From Claveliimonas sp963592205 (GTDB lineage: Bacteria > Bacillota > Clostridia > Lachnospirales > Lachnospiraceae): 39,698 bases of DNA. A program made the translations under genes and the position numbers. Shown here piece by piece: positions 5,335-13,118 of this stretch. The stretch is from the NCBI GenBank assembly GCA_963592205.1, contig CAVAVU010000100.1, forward strand, positions 1 through 39,698, written 5' to 3'. Below the pieces are notes generated by a model. The model saw only the letters and a list, made by a program, of their open reading frames with translations. It did not search any database and was not told the DNA's origin. Every line of letters begins with the position of its first letter. Position 1 is the first letter of the stretch.

Positions 5335-5979
5335 ATGCATCTATTTATCATAGCCGGTCATGGTGCCGGTGATTCGGGAGCGACCGGAAATGGTTATACA
5401 GAAGCGGAAAGAGTGAGGGCATTGGCAGCTCGTATCAGTGCTCTGGGTGGAAAGAATGTTACGATCGCAGATACGAGTCGCAACTGGTATGCAGATAACG
5501 GCATCAGCAAACTGAACATTCCAAAGGACTACCAGATTATTGAACTTCATATGGATAGTGCGGTGGCATCTGCCAGAGGCGGACACGTGATTATCAATGG
5601 AAAGTATAAAGCTGACAAGTATGACAATGCTCTGGCAAAAATGATTTCGGGATTCTTTCCGGGACGATCACAGATTGTGGTTGGACGTACAGATCTGGCT
5701 AATCCGAATCGCGCTGCTGCGAAAGGGTATTCATATCGGCTGATGGAATGTGGCTTCATTTCCGATGCTACAGATATTAAAATTTTTAACAGCCAAATGG
5801 ACGATATCGCCAGGGGCATCCTGCAGTCGTTTGGATTATCAGCAACAAATGCGCCGACAAAGACTGAGACTGCGGGTAAGCTTTACCGGGTTCAGGTAGG
5901 TGCATTTAAGAAGAAAGCAAATGCTGAGAAGCTTGTGAAAGAATTGAAAGCCAAAGGTTATCAGGCTGTTATTGTATAG
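5335..5979 (+). CDS. Endolysin: Amidase_3 N-acetylmuramoyl-L-alanine amidase with partial SPOR domain
   Basis: This 214-residue enzyme is predicted to cleave MurNAc-L-Ala bonds. ATG 5335 is preferred because AGGAG ends 8 nt upstream; the in-frame ATG 5329 is only 2 nt from it. Expected zinc ligands are H9 (AGHGAGDSGA), E23 (in YTEAERV) and H72 (IIELHMDSA), with the catalytic Glu at 138 (LMECGFISD). The last 34 residues (LYRVQVGAFKKKANAEKL and on) match the first half of a SPOR glycan-binding domain, which is usually about 70 residues, so the domain is short. It pairs with the holin just upstream. Confidence 0.88.
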   Translation: MHLFIIAGHGAGDSGATGNGYTEAERVRALAARISALGGKNVTIADTSRNWYADNGISKLNIPKDYQIIELHMDSAVASARGGHVIINGKYKADKYDNALAKMISGFFPGRSQIVVGRTDLANPNRAAAKGYSYRLMECGFISDATDIKIFNSQMDDIARGILQSFGLSATNAPTKTETAGKLYRVQVGAFKKKANAEKLVKELKAKGYQAVIV

Positions 5980-5999
5980 AAAAGCACTATATAAAATAG

Positions 6000-6026
6000 G
6001 GGAGATCGGTTTGATGCCGATTTCCC
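6000..6026 (+). terminator. Hairpin after the second lysis module
   Basis: GGGAGATCGG (6000-6009) pairs with CCGATTTCCC (6017-6026) over 10 bp with one G-U pair and a 7-nt loop. It is followed by TAAAATATT rather than a T run, so termination may be modest. Confidence 0.5.
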
Positions 6027-6067
6027 TAAAATATTGATTAATAACAATTAAAACGTGAATGAAACGG

Positions 6068-6096
6068 TTGTATTTGGAGTTTGATATCGTTATAAT
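6068..6096 (+). promoter_or_regulatory. Sigma-A promoter of the upstream SEDS gene
   Basis: TTGTAT (6068-6073) and TATAAT (6091-6096) lie 17 bp apart, about 65 nt before the gene start. It gives the first chromosomal gene a transcript separate from the prophage. Confidence 0.7.
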
Positions 6097-6161
6097 ATGG
6101 AGTTAGTATAGCGTGCGTCTGCGTTTGCAGGACATGCATAGATGGGAGAGTGTAGATATTT

Positions 6162-7376
6162 ATGGGAGAAATCAGACATATGTCTGAAGCCAGGACGCGG
6201 AAGAGACGGACATCTGCCAGACCTGCATCTGCGAAGAGGAGACCGGCAGTGCGGTATTTTGATTACAGTATGTTGGCAGTGCTTGTGTTTCTGGTGTGCT
6301 TTGGACTGATTATGTTGTACAGCAGCAGTTCATACAGTGCTCTGGTAAAATATAATGACAGTATGTATTTTTTGAAACGCCAGATGCTGTTCTGTGCAAT
6401 GGGATTCTTGGGGATGTATGTGATCTCGAAGATTGATTATCATATTTATGCGAAATATGCAGAAAAACTTTATTGGTTTTCAATCCTGCTATTGTTTCTG
6501 GTGAGACTGACGCCTCTTGGAAAAGAGGTAAATGGTGCGAAGCGTTGGATTCGTCTGCCAATGGGGCAGCAGCTGCAGCCGGCGGAGATTGTGAAGCTGG
6601 CAGTAATTCTGCTGATTCCGATCATCCTGTGTCAGCTTGGAAATCGCGCACATAAAAAAGACGGAATTGTAAAAGTGATCATTTGGGGATTCGGTGCCGC
6701 GGCGGGTGTGTATTTCCTGACCAGTAACCTGAGCTCTGCAATGATCGTAGCAGGTATTACAGTGAGTCTGTTGTTCGTAGTTCATCCAAAGACAAAGCCG
6801 TTTATGGTGCTTGCAGGTGGAGGACTTACGGCGGCGGTGATCGGAGTGGCAGTGTTGAACCGTATGATCCAGGATGCGGGTTCCAGTGGAAGTTTCCGTC
6901 TGCGCCGTGTACTGGTATGGCTGCAGCCGGAGCAGTATGCATCAGGTTCCGGTTATCAGACGCTGCAGGGATTGTATGCGATAGGTTCCGGAGGATTCTT
7001 TGGCAAGGGACTGGGTAACAGTGCGCAGAAGATGATCATTCCGGAGGTACAGAATGATATGATCCTTTCGGTTATCTGCGAAGAACTGGGTGTGTGTGGC
7101 GTGATTATCGTGTTAGTACTGTTTGGATTATTACTGTACCGGCTGATGTTTATCGCACAGAATGCACCGGATATGTATGGAGCATTGATTGCCAGTGGTA
7201 TTTTCGCCCACATTGCAATTCAGGTCATCTTAAATGTGGCGGTTGTGACCAATACAATACCAAATACAGGTGTTACACTTCCATTTATCAGTTACGGAGG
7301 TACGTCGATTTTATTTTTGATGGCGGAAATGGGAGTAGCACTCAGTATATCGAGACAGATACGTGTTGAAGAATAG
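6162..7376 (+). CDS. SEDS-family peptidoglycan glycosyltransferase (FtsW/RodA/SpoVE type), stand-alone copy
   Basis: SEDS proteins polymerise lipid II into glycan strands together with a class B PBP. This 404-residue protein has a basic N terminus (about 30 residues) and then about ten membrane segments. Family motifs include NGAKRWIRLP, the loop GYQTLQGLYAIGSGGFFGKG, QNDMI (D299, the expected catalytic Asp) and the C-terminal NTGVTLPFISYGG. ATG 6162 has only a distant GGGAG; ATG 6180 with GGGAG 10 nt upstream is a fair alternative. It lies outside the dcw operon, with its own promoter and a strong terminator. A second SEDS gene is at 17238. Whether this one serves elongation or sporulation cannot be told. 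Confidence 0.9.
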   Translation: MGEIRHMSEARTRKRRTSARPASAKRRPAVRYFDYSMLAVLVFLVCFGLIMLYSSSSYSALVKYNDSMYFLKRQMLFCAMGFLGMYVISKIDYHIYAKYAEKLYWFSILLLFLVRLTPLGKEVNGAKRWIRLPMGQQLQPAEIVKLAVILLIPIILCQLGNRAHKKDGIVKVIIWGFGAAAGVYFLTSNLSSAMIVAGITVSLLFVVHPKTKPFMVLAGGGLTAAVIGVAVLNRMIQDAGSSGSFRLRRVLVWLQPEQYASGSGYQTLQGLYAIGSGGFFGKGLGNSAQKMIIPEVQNDMILSVICEELGVCGVIIVLVLFGLLLYRLMFIAQNAPDMYGALIASGIFAHIAIQVILNVAVVTNTIPNTGVTLPFISYGGTSILFLMAEMGVALSISRQIRVEE

Positions 7377-7386
7377 TGTGAGGATA

Positions 7387-7424
7387 TAATGCCAGCGGAA
7401 TGCTTCGTGTTTCCGCTGGCATTA
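7387..7424 (+). terminator. Strong hairpin terminator after the SEDS gene
   Basis: TAATGCCAGCGGAA (7387-7400) and TTCCGCTGGCATTA (7411-7424) form a perfect 14-bp stem with a 10-nt loop. A real T run is lacking, but the stem is very stable. Confidence 0.7.
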
Positions 7425-7438
7425 ATATGAAATAACTC

Positions 7439-7467
7439 TTTTCAATCCATATAGAATGTGCTATTAT
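7439..7467 (+). promoter_or_regulatory. Extended -10 promoter of degV
   Basis: TTTTCA (7439-7444) and TATTAT (7462-7467) are 17 bp apart, with TGC directly before the -10 (extended -10). It lies 74 nt upstream of the gene. Confidence 0.6.
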
Positions 7468-7540
7468 ATATTAAGTGGTTTTTGATACTACATATAATAG
7501 AAGCGAATGACGAACATCAACGCTTGCAGGAGGAAATGAA

Positions 7541-8380
7541 ATGAGTTATAAGATTATCGTTGACAGTTGTGGAGAGTTATCACCGGAGATGAAGGCTTCC
7601 GGACATTTCGCAACAGCATCGTTATCAATTGATGTGGACGATTATCATGTGATAGATGATGAGACATTTGATCAGAAGGAATTTTTGGAGAAAGTGGCTG
7701 CCAGCCCTAATTGTCCGAAGTCTTCCTGTCCGTCTCCGGATTCTTATATGGAGAAGTATCATTGCGATGCAGAGCATGTATATGCAGTGACACTTTCATC
7801 AGAACTGAGTGGTTCATACAACAGTGCGGTACTGGGTGTGAATTTATATAAGGAAGAGTATGGTGAGAAGCAGATTCATGTGTTTAATTCCAGATCGGCA
7901 TCTATCGGCGAGACACTGATTGCGATGAAGATTGCAGAGTGCGAAGAGAACGGGATGGCGTTTGAGGAGATCATTGATACAGTAGAGGCGTATATTGACA
8001 GTCAGCATACGTATTTCCTGCTGGAATCACTGGATGCACTTCGTAAGAACGGACGTCTGACCGGATTGAAAGCAATGGTAGCTACAGCGCTCAACATTAA
8101 GCCGGTTATGGGATCTACACCGGAAGGCTCTATCTGTCAGTTAGGACAGGGACGGGGCATGAAGAAAGCATTGGTGAAGATGGCAGATGAGATTGCAGCC
8201 CATGAGGATCATGCGGAGGATAAGATTCTTGCAATCAGTCATTGTAACTGTCCGGCGAGAGCGGAAGAACTGAAGAAGTTACTGTTAGCCCGCCTGCAGC
8301 CGAAGGATGTGATTATTCTGGATACGGCCGGAATCAGCAGTCTCTACGCATCAGATGGCGGTGTGATTGCTGTGATTTAA
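7541..8380 (+). CDS. DegV family fatty-acid-binding protein
   Basis: This 279-residue cytoplasmic protein belongs to the DegV/FakB fold that holds a fatty acid for the FakA kinase. Visible family features are the N-terminal IIVDSCGELSPEM, the CPKSSCPSPDSY block, VTLSSELSGSYNSAV, VFNSRSASIGE, LLESLDALRKNGRLTGLKA and the C-terminal ILDTAGISSLYASDGG. A ribosome site (CAGGAGG) precedes ATG 7541. It is a single-gene unit between a SEDS gene and the dcw cluster. Whether this paralogue serves fatty-acid kinase or another ligand is unknown. Confidence 0.9.
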   Translation: MSYKIIVDSCGELSPEMKASGHFATASLSIDVDDYHVIDDETFDQKEFLEKVAASPNCPKSSCPSPDSYMEKYHCDAEHVYAVTLSSELSGSYNSAVLGVNLYKEEYGEKQIHVFNSRSASIGETLIAMKIAECEENGMAFEEIIDTVEAYIDSQHTYFLLESLDALRKNGRLTGLKAMVATALNIKPVMGSTPEGSICQLGQGRGMKKALVKMADEIAAHEDHAEDKILAISHCNCPARAEELKKLLLARLQPKDVIILDTAGISSLYASDGGVIAVI

Positions 8381-8382
8381 CA

Positions 8383-8411
8383 TTGTTCTGATGATGATTC
8401 TGTGATATACT
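8383..8411 (+). promoter_or_regulatory. Extended -10 promoter before the small membrane protein gene
   Basis: TATACT (8406-8411) with TGA just upstream has a weak -35, TTGTTC (8383-8388), at 17 bp. It lies about 70 nt before the gene at 8481. Confidence 0.5.
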
Positions 8412-8480
8412 ATAACAAGCAGTTGTCGGGTGGAATGAGCCTGGTGGCGGTCAGATCAGAAGTATAAGGAGTATATGAGT

Positions 8481-8729
8481 ATGAGTCAGGCAAAGGTTGA
8501 TCAGTATAAAAAGGATAAAATGAATCGCAAGAAGAATGTACAGAAGGATAAGGTGAAGCGTGCGTTCCGTCGCATCGCAGTCGGAGTTGTCAGCCTTGCA
8601 TTGGTAGGATGGCTTGGATATTCTGTATATAATCTGTATGATACGAATAAGCCACAGCAGACAGCAGAAGTTGATTACAGTGCGATTACAAATTACCAGC
8701 AGAGTCTGGTTACCACGGATGGTGAATAA
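8481..8729 (+). CDS. Small basic membrane-anchored protein, unknown
   Basis: This 82-residue protein has a strongly basic first 35 residues (many Lys/Arg, KKDKMNRKKNVQKDKVKR), one membrane segment at about 36-52 (IAVGVVSLALVGWLGYSVY) and a 30-residue outer tail ending near TTDGE. ATG 8481 is chosen over ATG 8475 because AAGGAG ends 9 nt before 8481 but only 3 nt before 8475. It is expressed alone, between its promoter and a very strong terminator, directly upstream of mraZ. I know no function; a link to division rests only on position. Confidence 0.75.
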   Translation: MSQAKVDQYKKDKMNRKKNVQKDKVKRAFRRIAVGVVSLALVGWLGYSVYNLYDTNKPQQTAEVDYSAITNYQQSLVTTDGE

Positions 8730-8781
8730 TAAGTGGTAGATAAGCCCAATAATTTCATAAAAGTGTAACAAAGTGGAGGAT

Positions 8782-8826
8782 TCCCTGCAAATCAGATGAA
8801 ATAATCTGATTTGCAGGGATTTTTTA
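8782..8826 (+). terminator. Very strong intrinsic terminator before mraZ
   Basis: TCCCTGCAAATCAGAT (8782-8797) and ATCTGATTTGCAGGGA (8804-8819) form a perfect 16-bp stem with a 6-nt loop, then six T residues. It isolates the dcw operon from upstream genes. Confidence 0.95.
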
Positions 8827-8872
8827 TTGGATCTGAATGAACTGTGAAGAGGGATTTTTTCAAAAATGGGGG

Positions 8873-8954
8873 TTGAAATGACCTAAAATATGGGTTACAA
8901 TGGTTTCAAGTGGTAGAAAGTGGTGAAAAGTGGTATAAAGTGGTTCGAAAGTGG
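8873..8954 (+). promoter_or_regulatory. mraZ promoter with five MraZ-type operator boxes
   Basis: TTGAAA (8873-8878) and TACAAT (8896-8901) lie 17 bp apart. From the expected start site onward there are five boxes: CAAGTGG at 8907 and AAAGTGG at 8917, 8927, 8937 and 8948, spaced 10, 10, 10 and 11 bp. MraZ proteins bind tandem GTG-containing repeats at the head of dcw operons, and AAAGTG-type boxes are known from Mycoplasma. The boxes just downstream of the -10 fit autorepression. Confidence 0.85.
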
Positions 8955-9021
8955 AAGAGAATCCTTTGTACGTTTCAGGTAGGCTGCTGGGGAGCGGCCG
9001 AATGAAAGAGGGTGAGTTCCA

Positions 9022-9465
9022 ATGACGTTGAAAGGAGAATACAGTCATAACATCGATCCGAAGGGTCGATTGATCATTCCGGCTAAGCTGCGTGACGGAT
9101 TAGGGGAGCATTTCGTCATCACAAAAGGAATGGAAAACTGCCTGTACGTCTACCCGGAAGCTGAATGGAACGCCTTTGAAGAAAAACTTAACGCCTTACC
9201 AACCACCACAGACAAAAATGCCCGCAAGTTTGCATACTTCTTTCAGGGGTCTGCAACTGACGGCGAACTTGACAAACAAGGAAGAACACTGATCCCTGCG
9301 GTCTTAAGAGATTATGCGATGCTCAGCAAAGAGGTCGTATTCATCGGTATGGGGAAGCGTGCCGAGATATGGGACAAGGCCAGATGGGATGCGAAGAATG
9401 CTGAAGTGGAAGCTGACATTGAGGATATCGCATCTGAGATGGAAGCAAGCGGATTCAGTATCTAG
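9022..9465 (+). CDS. mraZ: Transcriptional regulator MraZ
   Basis: MraZ is a ring-forming AbrB-like DNA-binding protein that represses its own dcw operon. This copy has 147 residues, near the usual 143-152. The two repeated domains are visible: DPKGRLIIPAKLRDGL near residues 12-27 and DKQGRTLIPAVLRDYA near residues 79-94. An AGAGGGTGAG site precedes ATG 9022. The promoter upstream carries five regularly spaced boxes that are its likely target. It is followed 11 nt later by rsmH, the normal order. Confidence 0.97.
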   Translation: MTLKGEYSHNIDPKGRLIIPAKLRDGLGEHFVITKGMENCLYVYPEAEWNAFEEKLNALPTTTDKNARKFAYFFQGSATDGELDKQGRTLIPAVLRDYAMLSKEVVFIGMGKRAEIWDKARWDAKNAEVEADIEDIASEMEASGFSI

Positions 9466-9476
9466 GGGAGAAAGAT

Positions 9477-10412
9477 ATGGAATTCAAACATGTATCAGTA
9501 TTATTGCAGGAAACGGTTGACGGATTGAACGTCAAACCGGATGGCATCTATGTGGATGGCACACTGGGCGGTGGAGGACACAGCTATGAAGTGTGCACCA
9601 GATTGGGTGCGAAGGGGAGTATTATAGGAATAGACCAGGATGAGGCGGCGATCGAAGCTGCGAGCATCCGATTAAAGGACTTCGGGGAGAAAGTCACAAT
9701 AGTCCGAAGCAACTACTGTGATATGAAGTCCAGGCTTCATGAATTGGGAATTGACAAGGTCGATGGGATCATGCTGGATCTGGGCGTATCATCTTATCAG
9801 TTAGATACGGCAGATCGGGGATTCTCCTATCGCGAAGATGCACCTCTGGATATGCGGATGGATCAACGGTCAGAGATGACAGCCAGAGACATCGTCAATG
9901 ACTACAGTGAGATGGATCTCTATCGCGTGATCCGCGATTACGGGGAGGACAAGTTTGCGAAGAACATTGCCAGACATATCGTTCAGGAACGCGCGAAGAG
10001 ACCTATCGAAACAACTGGAGAACTGACAGAGGTAATCCGTCATGCAATCCCAATGAAATTTCAAAAGAAAACAGGTCATCCGGCGAAGCGGACGTTTCAG
10101 GCGATCCGTATTGAGCTGAACAGGGAACTGGATGTACTCAGAGATTCTCTGGATGACATGATTGATATGCTGAATCCGGGAGGAAGGTTATGTATCATTA
10201 CGTTCCATTCACTGGAAGACCGGATTGTGAAGAGTGCATTTAAGAAAAATGAAAATCCATGTACCTGTCCGAGTGATTTTCCGGTATGTGTATGTGGTAA
10301 AGTCTCAAAAGGACGGGTGGTTACCAGAAAACCGATCCTTCCGAGCGAGGAAGAGATGGAGATTAACAGCAGATCCAAGAGTGCCAAGCTCAGGATCTTC
10401 GAACGGAGTTAA
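9477..10412 (+). CDS. rsmH: 16S rRNA (cytosine1402-N4)-methyltransferase
   Basis: RsmH (MraW) methylates N4 of C1402 in the ribosomal P site using S-adenosylmethionine. The 311-residue length is typical. Motifs seen are HVSVLLQETVDGL at the start, the SAM-binding GTLGGGGHS (near residues 28-36), MLDLGVSSYQLD (near 99-110), RGFSYREDAPLDMRMD, the KRTFQAIRIELNRELD block and LCIITFHSLEDR. GGGGAG precedes ATG 9477. It sits between mraZ and ftsL as in most Firmicutes. Confidence 0.97.
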   Translation: MEFKHVSVLLQETVDGLNVKPDGIYVDGTLGGGGHSYEVCTRLGAKGSIIGIDQDEAAIEAASIRLKDFGEKVTIVRSNYCDMKSRLHELGIDKVDGIMLDLGVSSYQLDTADRGFSYREDAPLDMRMDQRSEMTARDIVNDYSEMDLYRVIRDYGEDKFAKNIARHIVQERAKRPIETTGELTEVIRHAIPMKFQKKTGHPAKRTFQAIRIELNRELDVLRDSLDDMIDMLNPGGRLCIITFHSLEDRIVKSAFKKNENPCTCPSDFPVCVCGKVSKGRVVTRKPILPSEEEMEINSRSKSAKLRIFERS

Positions 10413-10442
10413 ATGATTAATTATTAGAAAGGGGAGAGTGGT

Positions 10443-10979
10443 ATGGCAGCAAGAACATCTGCAAGAAGACGCGTTCAGAATCAGCGTGTATCTGGTTCGT
10501 CAGGAATGTACGTATACGGCAATGCTGTTCCGAAGCCAGCCTACGAACCGCAGCGCAGAACCACAGAATCGGAAAGACGGCAGCATGTAAGTCGTCAGGT
10601 GAAGCAGAACCGTAAGAAAGCCATGGGGATTAATAAGGCCTATGTGGTTTTTCTTTCAGTTGCAGCAATTTTAATGCTTGTAGTCTGTGTGCAGTACGTA
10701 CAGTTACGTGCAGAGCTTACGAACCGCTCTAAGACTATTACGGCACTTCAGGAAGAACTTGCGAATCTGAATGAAGCGAATACGACAAAGTACAATGCAG
10801 TTATGGATTCCGTGAATCTGGAAGAGGTTCGGGAGAAGGCTATGAATGACCTGGGAATGGTATATGCCAATGAGAGCCAGGTGGTAGAATACGATAATCC
10901 TGATGGAGATTATATCAAGCAGTATGAGCAGATTCCGGATGAAGGAGTCGTTGCCAGTTCTGCAAAAACGAATGAATAA
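10443..10979 (+). CDS. ftsL: FtsL-like cell division protein
   Basis: This is a bitopic 178-residue protein with a long basic cytoplasmic part (about residues 1-65), one membrane segment (about 66-88, AYVVFLSVAAILMLVVCVQ) and an outer coiled coil (ELTNRSKTITALQEELANLNEAN) ending in an acidic tail. FtsL joins FtsQ/DivIB and DivIC to activate the septal FtsW-PBP pair. Sequence conservation in this family is low, so the call rests on topology, size and position between rsmH and the first PBP. The ATG has GAAAGGGGAGAG upstream. Confidence 0.85.
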   Translation: MAARTSARRRVQNQRVSGSSGMYVYGNAVPKPAYEPQRRTTESERRQHVSRQVKQNRKKAMGINKAYVVFLSVAAILMLVVCVQYVQLRAELTNRSKTITALQEELANLNEANTTKYNAVMDSVNLEEVREKAMNDLGMVYANESQVVEYDNPDGDYIKQYEQIPDEGVVASSAKTNE

Positions 10980-10988
10980 GGTGGAAAT

Positions 10989-13040
10989 ATGATCAGAAAA
11001 GTGAAATCCTATTTGATGAAGAAATTTCCCCAATTTATGCAAAAAAAGCTGGTATTGCTCTATGGAGTTATTATACTGGCTTTTGTTGTTCTTGTGGGAA
11101 GGGTAACTTATATCAATGCCAGTTCCGGTGATGAATATACCAGAGTGGTACTGGAACAGCAGCAGTATGACAGTCAGACCATTCCTTACAAGCGGGGAGA
11201 TATCACAGACCGCAATGGAACAAAGCTTGCAACCAGCGAGCGCGTGTATAATGTAATACTGGACGTAAAGGCATTGAAAAGTGATGATGCTTACGAGTCT
11301 CCGACAATTGCAGCACTGGTTGACTGTTTTGATCTGAAAGAAAGTGATATTCAGAAAGTAATCGAGGACAATCCGGACAGCAGATATCAGATTCTGAAAA
11401 AGGGTGTGGAATATGCAACGGCTCAGAAGTTTGAGAAATTGACGGCAGATACGGAGAATAATCCGAATATCAAAGGCGTATGGCTGGAAGAGGATTATGT
11501 AAGAAAATATCCATACAATGCACTGGCAAGTGACGTGATTGGTTTTACCTCAGATGGAAATGTGGGAAATAATGGTATCGAAGGATATTATAATTCTACA
11601 TTAAATGGAAGTGACGGACGCAGATACGGATATCTGGATTCAGATTCAACGGTAGAGCGGACGGTAAAAGAGCCAACTAATGGAGATACGGTGGTATCTA
11701 CGATTGATCTTCAGGTACAGAGTATTGTAGAAAAACATATTTTAGCGTTCAATGAAGAACACAAGAATTACGCATATGACGGCGAAGGTAGTGCCAATAC
11801 TGCGGTGATTGTAATGAATCCACAGAATGGCGAGATCCTTGCGGAAGCGAGCTATCCGAATTACGATCTGAATAATCCGAGGGATCTGTCGAATTATTAT
11901 ACGGAAGATGAATTAAAGGCGATGTCAGACGATGATAAGCTGGAAGCATTGAACTCGCTGTGGAAGAACTTCTGTATCAGCGATACTTATGAGCCGGGAT
12001 CTACAATCAAGCCATTTACGGTAGCGACTGCATTAGAGACAGGAGCACTGAAAGGCGATGAGACCTTCTACTGTGGCGGTATGCTGCACGTGGGAGACCA
12101 TGATATTCACTGTATCAACCGGGATGGACATGGCACACAGACCATCAAAGAGGCGGTGCAGAATTCCTGCAACGTGGCATTGATGCAGATCGGAGCGCTG
12201 ATTGGTAAAGAGAATCTCAGCAAGTACCAGCACGTATTTGGATTTGGTGAACTGACAGGCATTGATCTTCCGGGAGATGCTTCTACAGAAGGTCTTCTGT
12301 ATACACCGGAGAATATGGATGATGCCAGTCTGGCAACGAACTCATTTGGACAGAACTTCAATGTGACCATGACACAACTGGTATCTGGATTCTGTTCTTT
12401 GATCAATGGCGGGGATTATTATGAGCCGCATGTGGTTAAACAGATTCAGGATGAGAATGGCAATGTGATCGAGACAAAGAATCCGGTATTGGTAAAGCGC
12501 ACCGTTTCCCAGGAGACAAGCACTATGGTAAAGGATTACATGCGTGGTGTAGTTGAAAACGGAAGTGGTAAGAAAGCAAACCTGGAGGGTTACGAGGTAG
12601 GAGGTAAGACCGGTACGGCCGAGAAACTTCCCCGCGATAATGGCAAATATCTGGTATCATTTATTGGATATGCGCCGCAGGAGAATCCGGAAGTGGTTGT
12701 ATATGTAGTTATTGATGAGGTCAACGACTATGATCAGGCGCAGAGTTCCTATGCTGTACAGATGGCAGCAGATATTATGAAAGAGATTTTTCCGTACCTT
12801 GGAATTACGACAGTAGAAGGATACGAGCCGACAACCGATGATGCGTCAACAACAGATGGTACATCAACAGACACTGCTGCAGGAAGTGCAATTACAGACA
12901 GTGCTTCTGGAACTGTATATACGAATGGTACATCGGGCAGTTCGGATAGTCCGTATGAAGGATATGAACTTGCATCTGACGGTTACTATTATGGCAGTGA
13001 TGGATATTACGATAAATATGGTAATTTCTATACATATTAA
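10989..13040 (+). CDS. Class B penicillin-binding protein, septal transpeptidase (FtsI/PBP2B type)
   Basis: This transpeptidase cross-links septal wall with FtsW. Of its 683 residues, one membrane anchor lies near 20-42; the dimerisation domain starts near RGDITDRNGTKLA; the penicillin-binding domain carries S338 in STIK, S393-C-N395 in NSCN, and K540-T-G in GGKTGTA, all intact. After the domain (about residue 615) there is no PASTA domain. Instead a low-complexity tail of about 65 residues rich in Thr, Ser, Asp and Gly ends in a Tyr/Gly-rich run (DGYYYGSDGYYDKYGNFYTY). It follows ftsL by 9 nt and is separated from the second PBP gene by a terminator. Confidence 0.93.
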   Translation: MIRKVKSYLMKKFPQFMQKKLVLLYGVIILAFVVLVGRVTYINASSGDEYTRVVLEQQQYDSQTIPYKRGDITDRNGTKLATSERVYNVILDVKALKSDDAYESPTIAALVDCFDLKESDIQKVIEDNPDSRYQILKKGVEYATAQKFEKLTADTENNPNIKGVWLEEDYVRKYPYNALASDVIGFTSDGNVGNNGIEGYYNSTLNGSDGRRYGYLDSDSTVERTVKEPTNGDTVVSTIDLQVQSIVEKHILAFNEEHKNYAYDGEGSANTAVIVMNPQNGEILAEASYPNYDLNNPRDLSNYYTEDELKAMSDDDKLEALNSLWKNFCISDTYEPGSTIKPFTVATALETGALKGDETFYCGGMLHVGDHDIHCINRDGHGTQTIKEAVQNSCNVALMQIGALIGKENLSKYQHVFGFGELTGIDLPGDASTEGLLYTPENMDDASLATNSFGQNFNVTMTQLVSGFCSLINGGDYYEPHVVKQIQDENGNVIETKNPVLVKRTVSQETSTMVKDYMRGVVENGSGKKANLEGYEVGGKTGTAEKLPRDNGKYLVSFIGYAPQENPEVVVYVVIDEVNDYDQAQSSYAVQMAADIMKEIFPYLGITTVEGYEPTTDDASTTDGTSTDTAAGSAITDSASGTVYTNGTSGSSDSPYEGYELASDGYYYGSDGYYDKYGNFYTY

Positions 13041-13064
13041 AACAGAAAAAGGATAAATAAGCAT

Positions 13065-13114
13065 AACCCCACAAGACGGACCGTAAACTGTATGGAGTCG
13101 TATTGTGGGGTTTT
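13065..13114 (+). terminator. Terminator between the two PBP genes, overlapping the next ribosome site
   Basis: AACCCCACAA (13065-13074) and TTGTGGGGTT (13103-13112) form a perfect 10-bp stem, helped by GAC/GTC inside, followed by TTTT (13111-13114). The GTGGGG on its 3' arm is also the only ribosome-site candidate for the next gene, whose TTG is at 13119. Confidence 0.75.
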
Positions 13115-13118
13115 CTGA

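Larger units (their letters stand above)
1..5979. mobile_element. Right-hand part of a decayed prophage
   Basis: The stretch holds tail-tip cassettes, short late proteins, two r1t-type holins, two different endolysins, an ORF6N regulator and several gene relics, all on the plus strand apart from the silent tail cassette. Structural, packaging and integrase genes are not seen, so the rest lies to the left or is lost. Two lysis modules, a leftover SPOR-domain tail and a truncated chromosomal cotJC gene show repeated recombination. The right limit is inferred from the stop of the last phage-like gene; the chromosomal SEDS gene follows with its own promoter. Confidence 0.75.

Noticed and set aside
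8907..8954. Short tandem repeats as a CRISPR or satellite
   Set aside because: The units are only 7 bp with 3-4 bp between them and sit at the mraZ start site; MraZ boxes explain them.
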